A stretch of 12,995 nucleotides of DNA from Leptofilum sp050292445 (GCA_050292445.1 JBNKLQ010000181.1:1-12995); one strand, 5' to 3'. Positions 1 through 6,671 are shown, counted from the stretch's first letter. A program made the numbers and translations. The notes: generated by a model from the sequence alone, not told the origin.

Positions 1-1390
1 CAAGCAGGTCTACGTGGGTATCCACACCATAATTGCGCCACTGCCACATCCGGCTCTGGGCGTTAAACTCGCCGCGCTCCAGCACAAGCTGCACTGTTTT
101 GCCCTGATAATAAGTGGCCATGCGCTGAATCAATTCGCCCACCAGTACATCAATGCCAATCCCAGAAAGCGGCGTAAAGATGCCGTTGCGCCCGCCCCAC
201 TTAAACGGAGCAATCAGATCGATGATCTTAATACCCGTTTCCCAAATCTGCGCCGTTTTGGTTGGCTCAGTGTGAGGCGTGTTTTCTTTTGCCGTGCCGC
301 CTAATAGTTCGACAGCGGCTGTTAACCCCTTAAACTGCGCCCAGTCAAGCGGCGTGCGACCATGGCTGTCTTCGCTGGCGGCATCACTGCCATAATTCAA
401 GAGCAGCTTCACAGTTTCCGGTTGGTTGCGTATAACGGCCGTATGCAACGCCGTCTGTTGGTGATTGGATATGATGGCCGGATCGGCACCACTTTCCAGC
501 AGCCATTGCACCAGTTCGGTTTGACCCATGTGGACAGCACGGTGCAGCGGCGTGCCGCCGTTATGATCCAGCACATTGATGTCGGCACCCGCTTCCAGCA
601 GCAAAGCGGCCAACGGCTGATTGCCCGTGCTGGCTGCCCAATGCAGCGCGGTGATCCCCAGCGGCCAATACCAGCCGTCAGAGGCCACGCCCCATTCGGT
701 ATGAGTGGTCAGCAGGTCCGGATCGCGCCGCACCAGCTGCCGAACCTGGATCAGGTCGTCATTTTTGAGGGCAATAAAAAAGGTAATGCGGTTACTCAAT
801 TTGTCGTCTTGTGACGGACGATATGTTTTGCTTGTCATGGGACTTATACGCTCCTTGAGCTGTTGTCGCGCGTCATAAAGACGCTTTTTTACAGTCGAAA
901 GGGGTAGATTGAGTTGATTGGCAATGTTGTGGTAGGAACGGCCGTTCAAATAAAACAGTCGCGTCACTTCCCGGTAAATTTCTGGCAAGCTATTCACCGC
1001 TGCCTGAACCGCCAGCCTATGCTGCAATTGCTCCAGCATCGCCTCCGGGCCAGTTAGCTCGCTGGCCAAATCTGGAGCATCATCCAGCGCCAGCAGCGTC
1101 GCTTGCTGGCCACGCGTCAGCCGATCGCACTGCTTTAGCACGATGCGCCGCAGCCAGCCGGGGAACGCTTGCGGTTCGCGCAGGCTGGGCAGGCAGCGGT
1201 ACGCTTCCCAGAATGTTTCCTGCGTAGCATCCTGCGCCTGCTGCTGCTGGCCCAAAAATTGGTAAGCGGTGAAGTAAGCCATGTCCTGAAACTGGACCAC
1301 CAGTTGGCCGAACGCTGTGCTATTGCCGTGTTGAGCGGCCGTTACCAACTCTACATAATCACTCATCTGCCTGTTACCTGATTTCATCAT
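1..1390 (-). CDS. ECF sigma factor - ankyrin repeat - F1-ATPase-beta-like fusion (partial at left edge)
   Basis: The reading frame stays open to base 1, giving about 463 residues without an end. Residues about 18-92 look like sigma-70 region 2 (DATQETFWEAYR) and about 128-181 like region 4 (NSLPEIYREV, then a helix-turn-helix ending STVKKRLYDAR). Four ankyrin repeats follow at about 246-366 (TALHWAA, TPLHRAV, TALHTAV, TPLDWAQ). From about residue 383 the text ETGIKIIDLIAPF..GG matches the start of the nucleotide-binding domain of ATP synthase beta. The P-loop position (406-414) reads TPLSGIGID, without the GKT/S lysine. No separate anti-sigma gene is visible, so the C-terminal part may sense or restrain the sigma domains; that is inference. 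The start at 1390 was chosen for AGAAGG 8 nt upstream and an in-frame TAG just before it; ATG at 1387 or 1366 is possible. Confidence 0.88.
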   Translation of the reverse strand, partial: MMKSGNRQMSDYVELVTAAQHGNSTAFGQLVVQFQDMAYFTAYQFLGQQQQAQDATQETFWEAYRCLPSLREPQAFPGWLRRIVLKQCDRLTRGQQATLLALDDAPDLASELTGPEAMLEQLQHRLAVQAAVNSLPEIYREVTRLFYLNGRSYHNIANQLNLPLSTVKKRLYDARQQLKERISPMTSKTYRPSQDDKLSNRITFFIALKNDDLIQVRQLVRRDPDLLTTHTEWGVASDGWYWPLGITALHWAASTGNQPLAALLLEAGADINVLDHNGGTPLHRAVHMGQTELVQWLLESGADPAIISNHQQTALHTAVIRNQPETVKLLLNYGSDAASEDSHGRTPLDWAQFKGLTAAVELLGGTAKENTPHTEPTKTAQIWETGIKIIDLIAPFKWGGRNGIFTPLSGIGIDVLVGELIQRMATYYQGKTVQLVLERGEFNAQSRMWQWRNYGVDTHVDLL

Positions 1391-1404
1391 CTCGAAGGCC
1401 TTCT

Positions 1405-1440
1405 ATCTATAAAGTCCCAAATTTGTCCGCAAAAGTTACC
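1405..1440 (-). promoter_or_regulatory. Candidate ECF-type promoter of the fusion sigma gene
   Basis: On the minus strand GGTAAC (1435-1440) is followed about 18 nt later by GACTTTATAGAT (1405-1416), and the SD AGAAGG comes directly after. A GTAAC-type -35 resembles promoters read by ECF sigma factors, which often control their own genes. The match is by eye and the -10 part is weak. The IS lies upstream of this element and does not separate it from the gene. Confidence 0.3.
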
Positions 1441-1455
1441 AAAAATCCAGAACTG

Positions 1456-1485
1456 TTGCACCGATTAGGCCAAACCGATCATAAT
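1456..1485 (+). promoter_or_regulatory. Candidate sigma-70 promoter cut off from the cNMP gene by the IS
   Basis: TTGCAC (1456-1461) and CATAAT (1480-1485) are spaced by 18 nt and point rightwards. The IS starts about 25 bp further on. Before the insertion this could have driven the gene now starting at 2602; today it would read into the transposase. The -35 match is only partial. Confidence 0.3.
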
Positions 1486-1510
1486 CTGTGGGTACCGAAC
1501 AGACTTATAT

Positions 1511-1523
1511 TAGGACTTACGCA
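1511..1523 (+). repeat. Left terminal inverted repeat of the IS
   Basis: TAGGACTTACGCA is the perfect reverse complement of 2560-2572. The flanking ATAT (1507-1510) is the likely target-site duplication. Confidence 0.88.
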
Positions 1524-1552
1524 ATCCCATGAGAATTTGTGATAATGGGTGA

Positions 1553-2566
1553 ATGAACAAATTAACCCACTGGGATTACTGTCAATTTTTGTTGGTCAGC
1601 CAAGTAAACTACACTCAAACCTACTTCGCTGACCATAGTGAACAATTCAGTCATGACCGTATCAATCGACTGATGCGCGCTGCCAAGCTGACACCGCGTG
1701 AACTGCGGCAAATGGTGCGCCAAGAGTTGGCTCTGTCAGAAAACGGCTACATTCTCTTTGATGATACGGTTCTTGATAAAAGCCACTCCTTCACCATTGA
1801 ACTGGTACGCCGTCAGTGGAGTGGCAATGCGAAAAAAGTAATCAAGGGCATCGGCATTGTTACCTGCGTCTACGTCAATCCTGATACGGAACAATTCTGG
1901 GTCATCGATTATCGCATCTTTGACCCTGACCGAGATGGTCGGAGCAAGCTGGACCATTTGTTGGACATGTGGCAAACGATTCTTCATGTTGAAAAACTGC
2001 CTTTCCGCACGGTGTTGATGGATAGTTGGTATGCCACCATGAACGTGATGAAAGCAATTGAAAAAGCAGGCAAGATTTACTACTGTCCGCTCAAATCAAA
2101 TCGTCAAGTTAGTGAGTCGCCCGATGAGCCGTATCAACGCGTCGATTCGCTGATGTGGTCTCAGGACGAAGTGAAAACAGGCAAAACAGTTCATCTGAAA
2201 AAGTTTCCCAAAGGTCACCAATTGAAATTGTTCCGGATAGCGTTGTCTACCCAGCGCACGGATTATGTGGTCACCAACGACCATTCTCAAGATTCAGCTG
2301 ATGCTACCCGAGAAGAAAGTGCCATCCGTTGGAAGATTGAGCAGTTTCATCGTGAAGCTAAGCAGGTGACGGGTTTGGAATCATCCCAATGTCGTTCGCA
2401 ACGAGCCCAACGGAATCATATTGCTTGTGCTATGTTGGTCTGGGTTCGCGTGAATCAGATTGCTCAGCAAACTCAGAAAAATGTTTATCAAATCAAGCAG
2501 GGATTATTGGATAGCTATATGCGCGAGCAATTGCGTCAGCCTTCTATCTCTATGCTCCCTGCGTAA
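1553..2566 (+). CDS. DDE transposase, IS4 superfamily (IS701-like)
   Basis: This 337-residue protein should catalyse cut-and-paste movement of the surrounding IS. The first acidic residue lies in LFDDTVLDK (D70/D71) and the second in VLMDSWYAT (D157). The glutamate is in RWKIEQFHREAK, where R259-x3-E263-x6-K270 follows the R(3)E(6)K part of the IS4 signature. Length and motif order suit a complete enzyme, and no frameshift is seen. It fills the IS from 42 bp inside the left end to within the right inverted repeat. No strong SD precedes the ATG (GGGTGA only), which is common for transposases. IS701 is the best guess for the family; a neighbouring IS4-type group is possible. Confidence 0.9.
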   Translation: MNKLTHWDYCQFLLVSQVNYTQTYFADHSEQFSHDRINRLMRAAKLTPRELRQMVRQELALSENGYILFDDTVLDKSHSFTIELVRRQWSGNAKKVIKGIGIVTCVYVNPDTEQFWVIDYRIFDPDRDGRSKLDHLLDMWQTILHVEKLPFRTVLMDSWYATMNVMKAIEKAGKIYYCPLKSNRQVSESPDEPYQRVDSLMWSQDEVKTGKTVHLKKFPKGHQLKLFRIALSTQRTDYVVTNDHSQDSADATREESAIRWKIEQFHREAKQVTGLESSQCRSQRAQRNHIACAMLVWVRVNQIAQQTQKNVYQIKQGLLDSYMREQLRQPSISMLPA

Positions 2567-2572
2567 GTCCTA
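2560..2572 (-). repeat. Right terminal inverted repeat of the IS
   Basis: TGCGTAAGTCCTA pairs with 1511-1523. The transposase stop codon TAA (2564-2566) is embedded in it, and ATAT (2573-2576) follows as the second copy of the duplication. Confidence 0.88.
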
Positions 2573-2601
2573 ATATTTCTTCAGGTTAAGGACTCTGAAC
2601 C

Positions 2602-4779
2602 ATGCGCGAAGCCGATTTCCTCCAACAATTCCTCCACCTCCTCCATGCAGACGTGCTTGGCTTAGATCTGGAACAAAAAACAAGCTTGCTCCAAAGTATT
2701 TGCCAGAAAGCCCAGCAAGCGCCCGAAAAACCATTGCCCACCTGCCGCATTGTCTCGTTCATCACTGGCCGCCGCCCCATTGATGAAGCGGCCCATCCTG
2801 GCCTTGGCTCAAGCGACAACACCAGCATGATCTGCAATTTCCCCGATCCTGAAACAAACAAAACCTATATCCTGTTTGAACTAAACGGGCTGGAACATTA
2901 CTCGCCTGAAGCATGTGATTCATTCCATCTCGATGTGACCCTTTCTTTCACCGGAACAGATAATTCCCAGCGCACGTACCCCATTCCAGGTTGGAATAAG
3001 CGCCCAATTGAGCCCATGATCTTTAAAAAAGTCTCAGGGGAAAATCCCATCCTGCAATCCATCTCTTTACGCGATATTGCCGGGCACAATCTGGTTTTAG
3101 CTTTATCACCCCAAAAGGATTTTTTGCCAATCGACTGGTCTTGGGATGAACTGGATCACGCGGTTCGAGGGGCGGCCACCGATGGCACAGATCCTTTCAC
3201 CTTTGGCCATCTATTCACGCAGATTGTGCATGTCTCCATTCGGTTGATACATGATGATGTGCCTGTTGCCGCCGCCCATACCTTGCTGGACGTTTGTGAT
3301 ACACGACGGTATGGTTCTCTGTATCAGCGCATTGTGGAACGGTTACTCGTGCCGGACACAGAGCAACAGGCGCAAAGAGCCGGAGCAGCGCCTTTAGACG
3401 TATCTTTCCATCCCTGGTTTCCGGTTTTAAAGATTGGCGCAGACAAGGCAGACCTTTATACAGATGCCCTAATTGAAGACATTGTTCACAAAAAACGCCA
3501 TCTGACCGATCCCAAATGGTTGATGCGCGTCGGACTTTATCTGGAGTTACTAACCTGCATTGGCATTTTTGAAGCCGTCAAAGAAGATGTGGGTGATTTA
3601 CTCAGCCCAGCGGAACGGGTGGCTTACGAACAACACCCTTTCTTTGCCGAGATTCGCACGCGACTAAATCCAAAAGGGTGGCGCAAAGTGTGGCAGCTGC
3701 GGGAAATATCGTTTCCCCGATTTGGTGTCCCGCAAACCGGTCCGGTTTGCAGCCTGAACCTGCTGCAAAAGAAAAAGGCGACGCTTGCCTTTTTGCAAGT
3801 TCACCATGATGATTTGAAACATGCCATCGCCCTGGCTGGAAAGAACGAATACAATGCCCAGGAAACATGGCACAGAGTTTTTCGCGATGCAGAGCGTGCC
3901 GTACTTCGCAAAACTGATGATGCTTTCCCCGAATTGGGATTTTTAGACAACACGCTGAAAGAGATTATCCTCTGGCATCAAAAGGGAAGAACTGCCCTTA
4001 CAGGAACCTCATTAAGACAGATCACTAACTTTGTTGGCGATCAGGATGGCTTGTTTGCCTCCGCTTGCAACCAATACCGGGCTTCGATGAATGAGGTGGC
4101 TGAATGGGCCAAACACCACAGCTTGATGGACTATACAGGCAGAGAATGTGTTCCCTATCAGGTGAGTCTCTTGCAGGCCTATATGGAGAAAAAATCCGGA
4201 CAGGTAGAGCGATTGCAGCGCCGGGATGGATATACTGAATCGTTGGAAGCAATTGTAAAGTTGCCCACAGAATTTAATGTTTCTTCTGAATTGATCTTTG
4301 AGTTGCTTTCAGAAGTCCCGCTTTTTCGGATACTTTCCGCAGACGAGCGCCACCAACTGGCCAATACAGCTCGCGAGATTGTACTTGGGCCGATGGAGCG
4401 AATCATCGTTGAGGGACGAGCCGGTTCCTCCCTGTTTTTAGTTGGGGGCGGCAGCCTGGAAGTATTGATTCGCCAGACCGATGGCGTGGACAAGGTGATC
4501 GACATCAAAAGTCGAGGAGATGTGGTGGGCGAGGTGTCCTTGTTAACCGGTGCCCCACGTACGGCAACCGTGCGGGCGGTGAAAAGCGCGACGGTGTATG
4601 AAATTGGCAAGCGGCAATATCAACCCATCATCAAGGCCAGACCTGAACTGGTTGATGAACTGGCCAGGATTATGAAGAGAAACATGCAAAACATCCAGCA
4701 GCAGCGCGAAGCGTACACGAACGAAGATGTATCACTTGCCGTCAAAGAGCGTATCTGGCGATTCTTCTTTGGGAGCTAA
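2602..4779 (+). CDS. Large protein with C-terminal cyclic-nucleotide-binding domain and unrecognised N-terminal region
   Basis: The protein has 725 residues. From about residue 573 (PLFRILSADER) to about 690 it has a CRP/PKA-type cyclic-nucleotide-binding domain. Its phosphate-binding cassette reads GDVVGEVSLLTGAPRTATV, with E644 and R653 placed as in PKA regulatory domains, so cAMP or cGMP binding is plausible. No helix-turn-helix follows; the last 35 residues look helical and charged. The first 570 residues are soluble, without a signal peptide or membrane segments, and match no family I recognise. An acidic stretch lies near DWSWDELDHAVRG and a helical part near 400-560. AAGGA lies 9 nt before the ATG. 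The IS ends only about 25 bp upstream, so the native promoter is probably displaced. The gene contains no ACGGCCGT palindrome. It converges with aspS across 25 bp. Confidence 0.9.
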   Translation: MREADFLQQFLHLLHADVLGLDLEQKTSLLQSICQKAQQAPEKPLPTCRIVSFITGRRPIDEAAHPGLGSSDNTSMICNFPDPETNKTYILFELNGLEHYSPEACDSFHLDVTLSFTGTDNSQRTYPIPGWNKRPIEPMIFKKVSGENPILQSISLRDIAGHNLVLALSPQKDFLPIDWSWDELDHAVRGAATDGTDPFTFGHLFTQIVHVSIRLIHDDVPVAAAHTLLDVCDTRRYGSLYQRIVERLLVPDTEQQAQRAGAAPLDVSFHPWFPVLKIGADKADLYTDALIEDIVHKKRHLTDPKWLMRVGLYLELLTCIGIFEAVKEDVGDLLSPAERVAYEQHPFFAEIRTRLNPKGWRKVWQLREISFPRFGVPQTGPVCSLNLLQKKKATLAFLQVHHDDLKHAIALAGKNEYNAQETWHRVFRDAERAVLRKTDDAFPELGFLDNTLKEIILWHQKGRTALTGTSLRQITNFVGDQDGLFASACNQYRASMNEVAEWAKHHSLMDYTGRECVPYQVSLLQAYMEKKSGQVERLQRRDGYTESLEAIVKLPTEFNVSSELIFELLSEVPLFRILSADERHQLANTAREIVLGPMERIIVEGRAGSSLFLVGGGSLEVLIRQTDGVDKVIDIKSRGDVVGEVSLLTGAPRTATVRAVKSATVYEIGKRQYQPIIKARPELVDELARIMKRNMQNIQQQREAYTNEDVSLAVKERIWRFFFGS

Positions 4780-4804
4780 TGTTTCGCCTCTCTATCCTAA
4801 AATT

Positions 4805-6106
4805 TCATGGCGTGAGTCGTTTTTGGTCACGTGGGAACAAGGTAGCCAGCCGCAAATTGGTCAGTCCCAACAGCTGCATCAGCAGCCGCTCCAGCCCGAT
4901 GGCAAAGCCGCCGTGCGGCGGCATCCCGTAGCGGAACGCTTCCAGATAGGTCTCAAATGGCTCTGTGGGCAAGTTGGCTTTGGCCAGTGCCGCCAGGTAA
5001 TCGGCGTATAGGTGCAGCCGCTGCCCGCCAGTGATCAGTTCCGTGCCGCGAAACAACAGGTCGAAGGGGTTGGAGTATGCAGGGTTTTGCGGATCGGGAT
5101 GGGTGTAGAACGGCCGTTTTCCCATCGGATACCCCACCACAAATAAAAAGTCGCTGCCATGTTCCTGCTGCGCCCACTCACCCAGCCAGCGCTCATCCTG
5201 TGGTGACAGATCTGGCTCGCCCCGCACGTCCACACCATGCCGCTGCCAGATTAGCTCCTGCGCTTCGGCAAAATGAATGTGGGGAATTTGTGTTGGCACT
5301 TCTGGCAAATTCGCCTTCAGGAGTGTCAATTCTGCACTATAATTTGCCGCCAACGATTCAAAAATCCCCGCTAACACTGTGCGCACCATTGCCATCACCG
5401 TAAAATGATTCTCGATGAAGCCAAACTCCACGTCCAGGCTCACATACTCATTCACATGGCGCGACGTGTCGTGCGGCTCGGCGCGGAAAACTGGCCCCAC
5501 CTCAAACACGCGGGCAAACACGCCAACCATGATTTGTTTGTAAAATTGCGGGCTTTGCGCCAGAAAGGCATCGCCGCCAAAGTAGTTGAGCTTAAACACG
5601 TTTGCCCCGCTTTCTGTGGCCGAAGCCACCAGCTTGGGCGATTGCACTTCGGTGAAATGGTTGGCCGTCAGCGTAGCGCGAAACCCAGCCATCGCCCCAG
5701 CTGCCAGGCGAAACACCGCCCGTCGCAGTGGATGTCGGTTAGCCACGACGGCATGGTCGAGCAGCGTCGGCAGCCCAGCTTTGAGCCGCTTTTGCTGCAA
5801 AGGCACCGGCGCTGGCTCCGTCACCGGGGTGATGACGCTGATTTGCGGCTGGTGCAGTTCCACACCGTCCGGTGCCTGTGGCGATGCCACTACCACACCC
5901 GTCAACTCAATGATGCTTTCTAAGTTTAGCTCTGCAATCGGGGCGAGATCATCCTCGCTTTCGGTTACGGCCTGGATGGTGCCCCAGCCGTCACGCAGCA
6001 CCACAAAACTGACCCCACCCAAACGGCGCACATTGTGCAGCCACCCCGTCAGGCGCACCTGCTGCCCAACGTAGCTGCTGGCTTCGACTGTTCTAATTGT
6101 GTTCAT
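4805..6106 (-). CDS. aspS: Aspartate--tRNA(Asp/Asn) ligase, archaeal type
   Basis: This class II synthetase charges tRNA(Asp) with aspartate. Residues about 15-100 form the anticodon-binding OB fold (LTGWLHNVRRLGG). Motif 1 includes VQSPKL, motif 2 is VFRAEPHDTSRHVNEY and motif 3 is GFAIGLERLL, ending in FPRDQKRLTP as in archaeal AspRS. At 433 residues it is the short archaeal form, not the roughly 590-residue bacterial one. H24 and P79 occupy positions that by my alignment match W26 and K85 of the Thermococcus enzyme, where His and Pro mark non-discriminating enzymes. It may therefore also make Asp-tRNA(Asn) for GatCAB. ATG at 6106 is preferred over 6118 because GGAGG lies 5 nt before it, overlapping the upstream ATG. 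A T-box leader controls it. Confidence 0.93.
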   Translation of the reverse strand: MNTIRTVEASSYVGQQVRLTGWLHNVRRLGGVSFVVLRDGWGTIQAVTESEDDLAPIAELNLESIIELTGVVVASPQAPDGVELHQPQISVITPVTEPAPVPLQQKRLKAGLPTLLDHAVVANRHPLRRAVFRLAAGAMAGFRATLTANHFTEVQSPKLVASATESGANVFKLNYFGGDAFLAQSPQFYKQIMVGVFARVFEVGPVFRAEPHDTSRHVNEYVSLDVEFGFIENHFTVMAMVRTVLAGIFESLAANYSAELTLLKANLPEVPTQIPHIHFAEAQELIWQRHGVDVRGEPDLSPQDERWLGEWAQQEHGSDFLFVVGYPMGKRPFYTHPDPQNPAYSNPFDLLFRGTELITGGQRLHLYADYLAALAKANLPTEPFETYLEAFRYGMPPHGGFAIGLERLLMQLLGLTNLRLATLFPRDQKRLTP

Positions 6107-6132
6107 AAAAACCTCCATTGCTACTCTTAAAT

Positions 6133-6171
6133 AAAAAAAGCCCTCGTCTCCAAAATTTGGGGACGAGAGCT
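6133..6171 (-). terminator. Second intrinsic terminator in the aspS leader
   Basis: On the minus strand AGCTCTCGTCCCC pairs with GGAGACGAGGGCT around an AT-rich loop and is followed by seven T (6133-6139). The T-run ends 26 nt before the aspS ATG, leaving no room for another promoter. A separate 9-bp hairpin TTGGGCAGC/GCTGCCCAA (6176-6184 with 6192-6200) lies between the two terminators. The 5' arm CTCGTCCCC resembles the antiterminator half of terminator 1. Confidence 0.8.
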
Positions 6172-6206
6172 GCTTTTGGGCAGCAAAAGACGCTGCCCAA
6201 CGCTAT

Positions 6207-6246
6207 AAAAAAACGCCCGCCCTCTAATTAGGAGGACGAGCGTTTG
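6207..6246 (-). terminator. T-box intrinsic terminator 1
   Basis: On the minus strand AACGCTCGTCCTC pairs with GAGGGCGGGCGTT (one or two non-canonical pairs) around the loop TAATTA, followed by seven T (6207-6213). Its 5' arm is also the 3' half of the T-box antiterminator, so the two structures exclude each other. Confidence 0.85.
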
Positions 6247-6379
6247 ATTTTGCGCTCGTGGTGCCACCACCAATTTGCTAGCGTTACTTGTAACGCTAGC
6301 CTCTTGCGGCTTGCAGTTTGTGCATACAAACTACCAAAGCCTGGACGCTGTAACGGGCGCACCCGGATTTAGTTATTTA

Positions 6380-6437
6380 GTTTCCAGTAGGTCAGTGGGT
6401 AGTCATCAGTTTTTACTGAATTCTGATTACTGAAAAC
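6380..6437 (-). repeat. Heptad-periodic tract inserted in the T-box leader
   Basis: On the minus strand successive 7-mers TTTTCAG, TAATCAG and AATTCAG are followed by the opposite-phase series with ACTG cores. The ends GTTTTCAGTA and TACTGGAAAC can pair as a 10-bp stem (one G-U pair). It lies between stem I and the later stems, where T-box length is variable. It resembles the short tandem heptamer repeats known in filamentous cyanobacteria. Confidence 0.5.
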
Positions 6438-6577
6438 CGTTCACCTATCAGCTCAAGGGTGTCATTAATGGGGTTTGCCGACGATGTTTGCAGCAATTAC
6501 ATCGCTCTCTGGGCGGCAAAAGGGCCTATCAACCTGTCCCTTTCATTGCTTTTAGTTTATGTGTTGTTTGGGGGTGC

Positions 6578-6607
6578 ATGATAACAAATGGGCGAGACAA
6601 TTGTCAA
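6578..6607 (-). promoter_or_regulatory. Sigma-70 promoter of the aspS T-box transcript
   Basis: TTGACA (6602-6607) is a perfect -35, and TATCAT (6578-6583) is a one-mismatch -10 with an 18-nt spacer. Initiation near 6571 would begin the transcript about 30 nt before T-box stem I. A perfect 10-bp palindrome GACAATTGTC (6595-6604) overlaps the -35 and could be an operator. Confidence 0.65.
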
Positions 6608-6628
6608 TGCTTATTTCTTTAAACTCGG

Positions 6629-6634
6629 TACAAT
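6629..6634 (+). promoter_or_regulatory. Possible -10 element of the ClC gene
   Basis: TACAAT lies 37 nt before the ClC start codon. No good -35 is found at 16-18 nt; TTGTCA at 6601-6606 is 22 nt away. The divergent aspS promoter uses the same short interval. Weak evidence. Confidence 0.22.
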
Positions 6635-6671
6635 AAACAAAAACAAGCACAAGTTTGAAGGATAAGCAAGT

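Larger units (their letters stand above)
1511..2572 (+). mobile_element. Intact IS4/IS701-like insertion sequence
   Basis: The element is 1062 bp with perfect 13-bp terminal inverted repeats: TAGGACTTACGCA at 1511-1523 and its complement at 2560-2572. ATAT flanks it on both sides (1507-1510 and 2573-2576), consistent with a 4-bp target duplication. Because ATAT is itself palindromic, the inverted repeat can also be read as 17 bp (1507-1523/2560-2576), leaving the exact ends slightly ambiguous. It carries one full-length transposase gene, whose stop codon lies inside the right terminal repeat. No ACGGCCGT palindrome occurs in it, unlike most of the surrounding DNA. The copy looks intact and probably recent. 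Confidence 0.9.
6207..6542 (-). promoter_or_regulatory. T-box riboswitch, GAC (Asp) specifier, in the aspS leader
   Basis: The leader reads uncharged tRNA and chooses between terminator and antiterminator. Stem I: base AAGGG/CCCTT (6538-6542 with 6455-6459), TTTGCCG/CGGCAAA (6514-6520 with 6474-6480), an AGAGAG bulge (6505-6510) and an upper stem CGATG/CATCG (6500-6504 with 6482-6486) capped by a loop containing TTGCTGCAAA. The specifier candidate GAC is at 6461-6463, followed by A and the base stem. A perfect 11-bp hairpin at 6277-6300 is stem III. The T-box bulge TGGCACC is at 6260-6266; TGGC pairs with GCCA, fitting the G73 discriminator of tRNA(Asp) and tRNA(Asn). The antiterminator stem is ACGAGCG/CGCTCGT. 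All pairings were drawn by eye. Confidence 0.88.

Noticed and set aside
14..814. Plus-strand open frames at 14-304 and 362-814
   Set aside because: They are antisense to the sigma-ankyrin-F1-like gene, whose minus-strand frame has clear domains; the plus-strand products have none.
3602..4610. Minus-strand frames inside the cNMP gene
   Set aside because: They overlap the plus-strand gene and are compositional shadows; the plus-strand product carries the conserved nucleotide-binding cassette.
5405..6074. Plus-strand open frames across aspS
   Set aside because: Antisense shadows of a clearly conserved tRNA synthetase.
6277..6300. Perfect 11-bp inverted repeat considered as an operator or terminator
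   Set aside because: Its place just before the T-box bulge and lack of a T-run fit stem III of the riboswitch better.
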